From Clostridia bacterium (lineage in GTDB: Bacteria; Bacillota; Clostridia; Oscillospirales; CAG-272), in the NCBI GenBank assembly GCA_017467815.1, contig JAFUKI010000016.1, positions 1-35,748 of the forward strand: a stretch of DNA of 35,748 nucleotides. The letters run 5' to 3'. The notes under the pieces are model-generated. The model was not told the DNA's origin. It was given only the letters and a program-made list of their open reading frames with translations, and ran no database searches. The position numbers and the translations under genes are program-made. Every line of letters starts with the position of its first letter. The stretch's first letter is position 1. Shown here in pieces: positions 30,743 to 35,748 of this stretch.

Positions 30743-31756
30743 ATGATTTATACGGATTTTTTAAAAGGGAATATGGTACCGGGGGGGTATTTGTTTTTTG
30801 GGGAAGAGGATTATTTGAAGCAGCATACGCTGAAGCAGGTGCGGGAGATGCTGTTTCCCGATGGGGGGATGGCGGATTTTAACCGGTTTGTTTTCACGGA
30901 AGAAAATTATACGCCTGCTTCGCTTTCCGATGCCCTGCTTGCTCCTGCCATGATGACGGACGTCAAGCTGGTGGAGCTTTCTCTCCCGGATGGGGATGGC
31001 ATGAAGGAGAAGGAACGTACTTTACTTCTGGAAACGCTGGGTATTCTCGCCGACACCGGGGACACGGTTTTCATTCTGACGTTTCCTGCCGGAACCTTTG
31101 ATGCAGGCACGGCGAAGCGGCCTTCCGCACTGCTGCGCAGCTTTTCCAAGGTTCTGACGCCGGTGGAATTTCCGGAACAGACCGATGCAAGACTGCAGAA
31201 ATGGATGGAACGGCACCTCTCGGATTACGGCGTGACGCTTTCGCCTGCCGTGGGGGGGATGATCCGCAATGCCGTTGGGCGGAATATGCTTCGTTTGTCC
31301 GGGGAACTTGCCAAGGTGGGGGCGTATGCGGCTGCTCATGGCATGACTGAAGTTACCGAAGCCGCTGTTTCCGCTGTTGTTTCCCGTACACCGGAAGAAG
31401 ACGCATTCCAGCTGGCAAACTGTCTTCTGGAAGGCAACAGACAGGGGGCATACGACTGCCTCTCCCTGCGCATCCGGCGAAAAGAGGATCCCATTTTGCT
31501 GATGGCGCAGATCATCAAGGTGTACTCCGATCTGGCGGCTGCCGCGGTGTTCCGTGAAGAAGGTCGGGATAAACGGGATTTTGCCGCCGCTATGAAAATG
31601 CACGAATACAGAGCCGGTATCTATTACCGCGCGGCTGAATCGGCGGACAGCGGCTATTTTCAAAATGCACTGGAAAAATGCCTGGAAGCCGACGGACAGC
31701 TGAAATCCCTGTCGATGGGGTATATTCCCATTGAACGTCTGATCGGTACATTGTAA
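30743..31756 (+). CDS. holA: DNA polymerase III subunit delta
   Basis: This 337-residue clamp-loader subunit opens the beta clamp during replication. It has the N-terminal YLFFGEEDYLKQHTLKQVREML, typical of HolA, the middle segment ADTGDTVFILTF, and the C-terminal helical collar with ANCLLEGNRQGAYDCLSLRI and PILLMAQIIKVYSDL. I chose the ATG at 30743, 6 nt after AAGGAG; a longer frame to 30656 runs into the hairpin element. Length fits the family. Confidence 0.9.
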   Translation: MIYTDFLKGNMVPGGYLFFGEEDYLKQHTLKQVREMLFPDGGMADFNRFVFTEENYTPASLSDALLAPAMMTDVKLVELSLPDGDGMKEKERTLLLETLGILADTGDTVFILTFPAGTFDAGTAKRPSALLRSFSKVLTPVEFPEQTDARLQKWMERHLSDYGVTLSPAVGGMIRNAVGRNMLRLSGELAKVGAYAAAHGMTEVTEAAVSAVVSRTPEEDAFQLANCLLEGNRQGAYDCLSLRIRRKEDPILLMAQIIKVYSDLAAAAVFREEGRDKRDFAAAMKMHEYRAGIYYRAAESADSGYFQNALEKCLEADGQLKSLSMGYIPIERLIGTL

Positions 31757-31821
31757 AATTCGTGTTCAACACAACAGATGTAAAAATCTGTATTTCTACC
31801 GCATAGGTTCTGGAGGGGAAT

Positions 31822-32424
31822 ATGGACAAGATCATTCTGCGTATCCCGGTTATCGTGGAGGGGAAGTACGACAAAGCCCGGCTTTCTCAGGTCATTGACG
31901 GGGTCATTCTTACCACGGACGGATTCGGCATATTCAAGCATCAGGAGAAGATGGCGCTGATCCGCCGGCTCGGTGAAGAGGGGGTAATCCTGCTCTGCGA
32001 CAGTGACGGTGCCGGAAAGGTGATCCGCAGTCACCTGAAAAGCTGTCTGCCGCCCGAAAAGGTATTCGATCTGTACACGCCGCAGATTCACGGCAAGGAA
32101 AAACGAAAAGCGCACGCATCCAAAGAAGGATTTCTTGGGGTAGAAGGTATGGACAATACCCTTCTCCGCTCCCTGTTCGCCCGATTCGCCCAGGTACATC
32201 CCCATCTCATTGGGGGAAATGAGACAGGTTCTGCACCAGCACGCCGCGCCATCAGCAAAGCGGACCTATACACCCTCGGTCTCACCGGCACCCCCGACGC
32301 CGCAGACCGCCGCAACCGCTTATGCCAAAAAATCGGCTTCCCCGCAGACATGACCCCCAACGCCCTTCTGTCAGCTCTGCAGCTTCTATATACTGTCGAA
32401 GAAATCGAAGAAATACTGCCTTAA
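31822..32424 (+). CDS. Toprim-domain ribonuclease M5-like protein (DUF4093)
   Basis: This 200-residue protein carries a Toprim domain: PVIVEGKYDK with the catalytic Glu, TDGFGIF, and CDSDGAGKVIRSHL with the DxD metal pair. The C-terminal part with SKADLYTLGLTG fits DUF4093. Relatives are annotated RNase M5, which matures 5S rRNA. No ksgA is next to it, although rnmV and ksgA are often adjacent. GGAGGGG precedes the ATG. The family is secure and the exact RNA target is inferred. Confidence 0.85.
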   Translation: MDKIILRIPVIVEGKYDKARLSQVIDGVILTTDGFGIFKHQEKMALIRRLGEEGVILLCDSDGAGKVIRSHLKSCLPPEKVFDLYTPQIHGKEKRKAHASKEGFLGVEGMDNTLLRSLFARFAQVHPHLIGGNETGSAPARRAISKADLYTLGLTGTPDAADRRNRLCQKIGFPADMTPNALLSALQLLYTVEEIEEILP

Positions 32425-32473
32425 ACGATCTTCCATCCAGTCTATTGGGTGGAAGATTTTTATTTTGGGGGAA

Positions 32474-32757
32474 CGGGGAGACGGGGTCGCTTTTTGAATA
32501 AAAGCTTGATTTCGCTATGCGAAATCAGCAAAAACTTTCATGAGGGGTTTATTGGATGGGTGGAGTTTGGGTTCTCTGGATGGGGATTGGCTCCCGCAGG
32601 TGGTGCTGTGGATAGGGATATTGTTGTTGCAAAGCATCAGGGGAGTTCGATAAATCGAACTCCGTGGAGATGAAAATCAGGGACCACCGAGACCCTTGAA
32701 GTTGCGTAGCAACTTCAACTTACCCACGCCGGCTTCTTGGGTGCGTGATATAGTAAT
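32474..32757 (+). repeat. Family 2 repeat element, copy with three inserted palindromes
   Basis: It shares with the left arm at 7222-7450 the blocks ACGGGGTCGCTTTTTGAA, GCAAAAACTTTCATGAGGGG, GGCTCCCGCAGGTGGT, GTTGTTGCAAAGCATCAG, AGGGACCACCGAGACCCT and CCCACGCCGG. Relative to that arm it carries three extra palindromes: GATTTCGC-TAT-GCGAAATC, GGAGTTCGATAAATCGAACT and TTGAAGTTGC-GTA-GCAACTTCAA. It contains no gene. Confidence 0.75.
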
Positions 32758-32862
32758 CCACGGGTTATATTTAAAGTTTTCCTAACAGACATCAACTAAA
32801 ACCAAACCTAACACAACTCCACTGGTGAAAAAACAATCTCTCCCCAATCGCACAAACTGTTT

Positions 32863-32923
32863 AGCCTTCCCCAGTGGGGGAAGGTGGCAGCCTTTAGGCA
32901 GACGGATGAGGTGTAACAAACAA
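32863..32923. repeat. Single REP element
   Basis: CCTTCCCCAGTGGGGGAAGG is a perfect hairpin, followed by GGCAGCCTTTAGGCAG and ACGGATGAGG. This layout is common in intergenic REPs of Oscillospiraceae genomes. Nothing else is seen between 32757 and 32973. Confidence 0.7.
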
Positions 32924-32973
32924 TTAGAACCTACTAAAATGATAATAACCTAATCCCACCCCCAAAAAATTTT

Positions 32974-33051
32974 CAAAGTTTTTTGAAAAGAGGGAGGGGT
33001 GCAGGGGAGGGAGAAATACTTTTTATCAAAAAGTGTTTCTCCCTCCCCTGC
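32974..33051. repeat. Intergenic hairpin element, family 1, copy H (no central unit)
   Basis: The head CAAAGTTTTTTGAAAAGAGG leads to the stem GCAGGGGAGGGAGAAA and its complement TTTCTCCCTCCCCTGC. It lies 22 bp from the spoIIE stop and probably ends its transcription. Confidence 0.8.
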
Positions 33052-33073
33052 GAAAAACACTCCCAAAAAAACC

Positions 33074-35479
33074 CTACTCCCCCGCTGTAACCCGGATGAT
33101 GCCGGCGGTGATGTCGTCGGTGGCACCGTGGGAGGCGGCGGTGGTGAGGATTTTTTCGGCGGCGGCGGCAGGGTGGGCGGTGCGGACGTCTTCGTCGGCG
33201 GAGAGGAGATCAAGGAGCCAGGTGCATTCTTCGAAGCTTCTGGCGATGCCGTCGGACACCATGACGATCGTGTCGCCGGGCATGATGGTGAAACGGATCA
33301 TTTCCGCATCCAGCGCACGGAGAATGCCGATGGGGACCGTTTTGGACTGAAGCCGGAACAGGCTTTCACCGCGGATCACAAAAGACGGCGCCGCACCGCT
33401 TTTCACAAAACGTGCCTCTCCCGTTACCATGTCCACTTCACATAGATCCACCGTCGTGGAACATTCGCCCGTACCGGCGCGGATTATGTTGTTCAGCATC
33501 CGCAGTGCCACTTCCAGACCGGCACCGGCAGACAGCATCCGCTCCAGAAACAGCGCCGTGATCCCCGATGTGGTCGCCGCCATTCTGCCGCTGCCCATGC
33601 CGTCGGAGATCAGCATATACAGCTTTCCTTCCGTCTCAAATGCGCAGACCGTGTCCCCGGATGGCTTGTCTTCCGGCAGTACCGCCTCCTCCGTCAGTGC
33701 AGATGCCGCGCGGTTCGCCTGACCATATTCACAAGCGCACAGGGGCATGGAGTGCATCCGCATGGACAGAACCGGTCCGTCCAGGGAAAATTCCGGCGTG
33801 GACAGGGGAATCCCCGCCATTTCTCCGAACAGATGCCGTATCTCCTCGCCGCCCATCCTCGTCTCCGATAAGTCTATGTCATGAACGAAGATACGCTTGT
33901 GCCTGCCGCCGTATACCGCTACGCTTCCGGCATGAAAATCGTGATACCGCAGGAGCTTCGACAAACGATCCGTCAGCTCCTTGTCCTGCGTACCCTCCTC
34001 CGCTTCCAGCATAGCAGATTCCGCAAGCAGCGCGCCCATGAGGTAATAATCATCCGCCGCAGTCCGGAGTTTGTCCCCCGTCCGCTTTTCGCCGATGTAC
34101 CGGGCGGCTGTGGTGTTTACGTCATCCAGAATCCGTCCGATGGAAGCGCACCGGCTGGCTATTTTCGGGGGGATCGCTGCCGCCGGAATGCCGCTGTCCC
34201 GTACCAGATGGGATGCCATTTCCCCGATCATGCCGCTGAATTCCGCATATTCCTTCTCCTGACACACCTCCAGTTTCCCGCATCCGCTGCAATAGGGCGC
34301 AAAACACCCCTCACATACGTCGCGCATCTCTCGCAGACCCGGTTTCGACAGTTTTTCCGCCACCCCGTCCAGCACGTGCGACAAAGCCTGCATACTGTCT
34401 GCCATTTCCGACAGCTGTTTTTCCCGCTGCTTCAACACCGTTTCCGCCAGTGTCGCGCTTTCCAGCCGACGCGTGTCCGGCATCTGCCCCAGCCATTCCG
34501 CCGGGATCCTTAGTTTATCGTAATACAAAAGGGGCATAAGTATCGCGCTCATCAACAGGAATTCCGGCGCCAATGCACGAAGTCCGTCGTATCCGCCCGT
34601 GTAAATGCCCCACGCCGCCCCTGCTGCCGTTGCAACAGCACAGCCAAGGGGTCTGGAATAGGCGGATCCGGCACCGCAGGCGATTCCCACCAATGCATAA
34701 GCCGGTGCATAGATGGGCTCCAGCAGGATTCCGCAGGCAAGACCCATTAGTCCGCCTTTGGCAACACCCAAAGAACAGCCGCTCAGTACCGCCGCCGCAA
34801 AACCTGCCGCCTGTCCTGCGTTCAGCTCCAGAAAAGGAATACCGATTCCCGACAAGGAATACGTAAATACGGCAGCCAGAAGCAGAATCCCGGCTTCTCT
34901 GAAGGGTGAATAACGCATATACCGGTCGTGGGCGGCATAGAATCCATATGTAATCACCGGAGACAGCATAACCGCAAGGATGGCACCGACCAGGTCATAG
35001 TATACATATCCGCCGTCCACCACTGCCCATGCCCCTGCCGCCAGTGATGCCAGCGCCGCCAGTGACATACGGATCATGATGGATTCCCGGCATAGGTGCT
35101 GTTCCGCCCAGTTCAGAAGGGCGCCCGGTGGGAATGTTCCGTTTTCTTCCCGGATTCGGTGGAACGCCCGACCCAAAACAGCTCCTTTTTCCGATACCAG
35201 AAACAGCGACAGGCCGCATCTGACGCAAAAAAGCAGCAGTGTCGTTACCGACAAAAATCCCCCTGCGCGCAGAGAACCCAGCACCGCCCCAAGAGACACC
35301 GCCGCCATTCCCGTAAAACCCGATACTGCCGCTGCCGCAGACAAGCCGAAAGGGTATGTACCCAGGAACGATTCCCCACCCGATGCCACAAGTCCGAATA
35401 TAAACATCCCAATCGTCAGAATCACCCGTTTCCACGATACGTTCACACTGACAAGCCTTTTTACCGCTTTTTCTTTCAT
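33074..35479 (-). CDS. spoIIE: Stage II sporulation protein E (membrane PP2C phosphatase)
   Basis: This 801-residue protein dephosphorylates SpoIIAA and so releases sigma-F in the forespore; it also acts at the polar septum. Residues about 15-300 hold some ten membrane helices. A regulatory middle part follows, with a cysteine cluster CEGCFAPYCSGCGKLEVC. The C-terminal 200 residues are a PP2C phosphatase with LISDGMGSGRMAA, VMVSDGIARSFE and ATDDITAGIIRV carrying the metal aspartates. The ATG at 35479 has GGAGG upstream; a longer frame begins 21 bp earlier. It indicates a genuine spore former. Confidence 0.95.
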   Translation of the reverse strand: MKEKAVKRLVSVNVSWKRVILTIGMFIFGLVASGGESFLGTYPFGLSAAAAVSGFTGMAAVSLGAVLGSLRAGGFLSVTTLLLFCVRCGLSLFLVSEKGAVLGRAFHRIREENGTFPPGALLNWAEQHLCRESIMIRMSLAALASLAAGAWAVVDGGYVYYDLVGAILAVMLSPVITYGFYAAHDRYMRYSPFREAGILLLAAVFTYSLSGIGIPFLELNAGQAAGFAAAVLSGCSLGVAKGGLMGLACGILLEPIYAPAYALVGIACGAGSAYSRPLGCAVATAAGAAWGIYTGGYDGLRALAPEFLLMSAILMPLLYYDKLRIPAEWLGQMPDTRRLESATLAETVLKQREKQLSEMADSMQALSHVLDGVAEKLSKPGLREMRDVCEGCFAPYCSGCGKLEVCQEKEYAEFSGMIGEMASHLVRDSGIPAAAIPPKIASRCASIGRILDDVNTTAARYIGEKRTGDKLRTAADDYYLMGALLAESAMLEAEEGTQDKELTDRLSKLLRYHDFHAGSVAVYGGRHKRIFVHDIDLSETRMGGEEIRHLFGEMAGIPLSTPEFSLDGPVLSMRMHSMPLCACEYGQANRAASALTEEAVLPEDKPSGDTVCAFETEGKLYMLISDGMGSGRMAATTSGITALFLERMLSAGAGLEVALRMLNNIIRAGTGECSTTVDLCEVDMVTGEARFVKSGAAPSFVIRGESLFRLQSKTVPIGILRALDAEMIRFTIMPGDTIVMVSDGIARSFEECTWLLDLLSADEDVRTAHPAAAAEKILTTAASHGATDDITAGIIRVTAGE

Positions 35480-35519
35480 AATAATCCTCCATTGTCGCAT
35501 CCGCGCGACAAACCAATCC

Positions 35520-35559
35520 GGTGTGAAACCGATCTTCCCAATTTTTTCGGTTTCACACC
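35520..35559 (-). promoter_or_regulatory. Perfect 13-bp hairpin in the spoIIE leader
   Basis: GGTGTGAAACCGA (35520-35532) pairs with TCGGTTTCACACC (35547-35559) around a 14-nt loop. A smaller hairpin TGTCGC/GCGACA follows, nearer to the start codon. There is no T-run, so a regulatory or RNA stability role is more likely than termination. Confidence 0.6.
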
Positions 35560-35605
35560 ATTCCTCCGTTTTTCACAAAAGCCTATTGTCTATGTAATCC
35601 TATTT

Positions 35606-35717
35606 CTTTCTCAGCCGCATATCTCACCTGAACAGGTCCCTGTATCCGCCATCACCCGTCTCCTCTCCCCCCAAAGCGGAGACCAACGGCTATTCCTACA
35701 GACTTTCGCCCGGCTGC
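35606..35717 (-). ncRNA. Candidate structured RNA upstream of spoIIE
   Basis: On the minus strand a closing stem CAGCCG (35716-35711)/CGGCTG (35617-35612) encloses a long arm and a short hairpin ACCTG/CAGGT. The long arm consists of CTGTA/TACAG, GCC/GGC and GTCTCC/GGAGAC. A -10 TATGAT (35729-35724) would start transcription right at the closing stem; its -35 would be at the window edge. I could not match it to a known riboswitch. No open frame fits. Confidence 0.4.
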
Positions 35718-35748
35718 GCAATAATCATACCACATACCCCCCGCAAAA

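Noticed and set aside
3091..33051. CRISPR array
   Set aside because: The repeats are dispersed, palindromic and not evenly spaced, with no cas genes.
35606..35717. Known riboswitch or RNase P, tmRNA or c-di-AMP leader
   Set aside because: The conserved core sequences of these RNAs, as far as I can recall them, are absent; the segment is kept only as an unnamed structured candidate.

Overview
The window looks like chromosomal DNA of a spore-forming member of the Clostridia (Bacillota), probably of the Oscillospiraceae type. The evidence is spoIIE, an AI-2E/YtvI-type permease, strong AGGAGG-like ribosome binding sites, TTG and GTG starts, consensus sigma-A promoters, a reverse (rubredoxin-first) rubrerythrin, and abundant intergenic REP-like palindromes. 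Assignment below class level is inference. I see no insertion sequence, prophage or CRISPR array.

Layout. 0.2-2.9 kb: zinc-type ABC importer (lipoprotein, ATPase, permease). 3.2-6.0 kb: feoAB iron uptake, divergent from a DtxR/MntR-type regulator. 6.2-7.1 kb: small membrane protein plus an RluA-type pseudouridine synthase. 7.2-7.75 kb: a large imperfect inverted repeat without genes. 7.8-10.25 kb: rbfA-nrnA-truB operon behind a strong promoter. 10.9-13.0 kb: flavin reductase-like protein and asnS. 13.4-14.6 kb: operon of an unknown protein, an ArsR/DUF2087 regulator and a broken XRE regulator, behind a consensus promoter embedded in inverted repeats. 15.0-21.8 kb: accessory island of small genes, many with their own promoter: arylamine N-acetyltransferase, GNAT, two Nudix hydrolases, a methyltransferase, XRE-membrane protein and several unknowns. 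Promoter and gene-end modules are repeated in it and parts are AT-rich. 21.9-22.5 kb: rubrerythrin. 22.8-28.3 kb: nrdG, rbsK, ruvX, a VanY-type carboxypeptidase and an ECF-like sigma factor with a C-terminal extension of nearly 400 residues. 28.4 kb: tRNA with CAU anticodon. 28.6-32.4 kb: AI-2E/YtvI permease, DUF896 protein, holA and an RNase M5-like Toprim protein. 33.1-35.5 kb: spoIIE, preceded by a strong hairpin and a possible structured leader RNA.

How the genes fit together. Metal homeostasis (zinc importer, FeoAB, DtxR-like regulator) fills the left end. Housekeeping translation, RNA modification and DNA replication or repair genes (rbfA, truB, rluA, asnS, tRNA, RNase M5-like, holA, ruvX) make up the core. 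Sporulation and envelope genes lie on the right. The 13.4-21.8 kb island is small-molecule modification and regulation, probably acquired piecemeal.

The strongest unexplained signals are four. (1) A family of at least eight intergenic hairpin elements, mostly at 3' ends of genes, whose centres hold zero, one or two copies of a separate micro-palindrome. (2) A second, about 250-bp family with an inverted pair at 7.2-7.74 kb and a copy at 32.47-32.76 kb that differs by three inserted palindromes. (3) A cassette-like array at 16.5-18.95 kb with recurring promoter modules and a recurring 10-mer at gene ends. (4) A sigma factor fused to an unrecognised domain behind an AAC-N16-GTC promoter.
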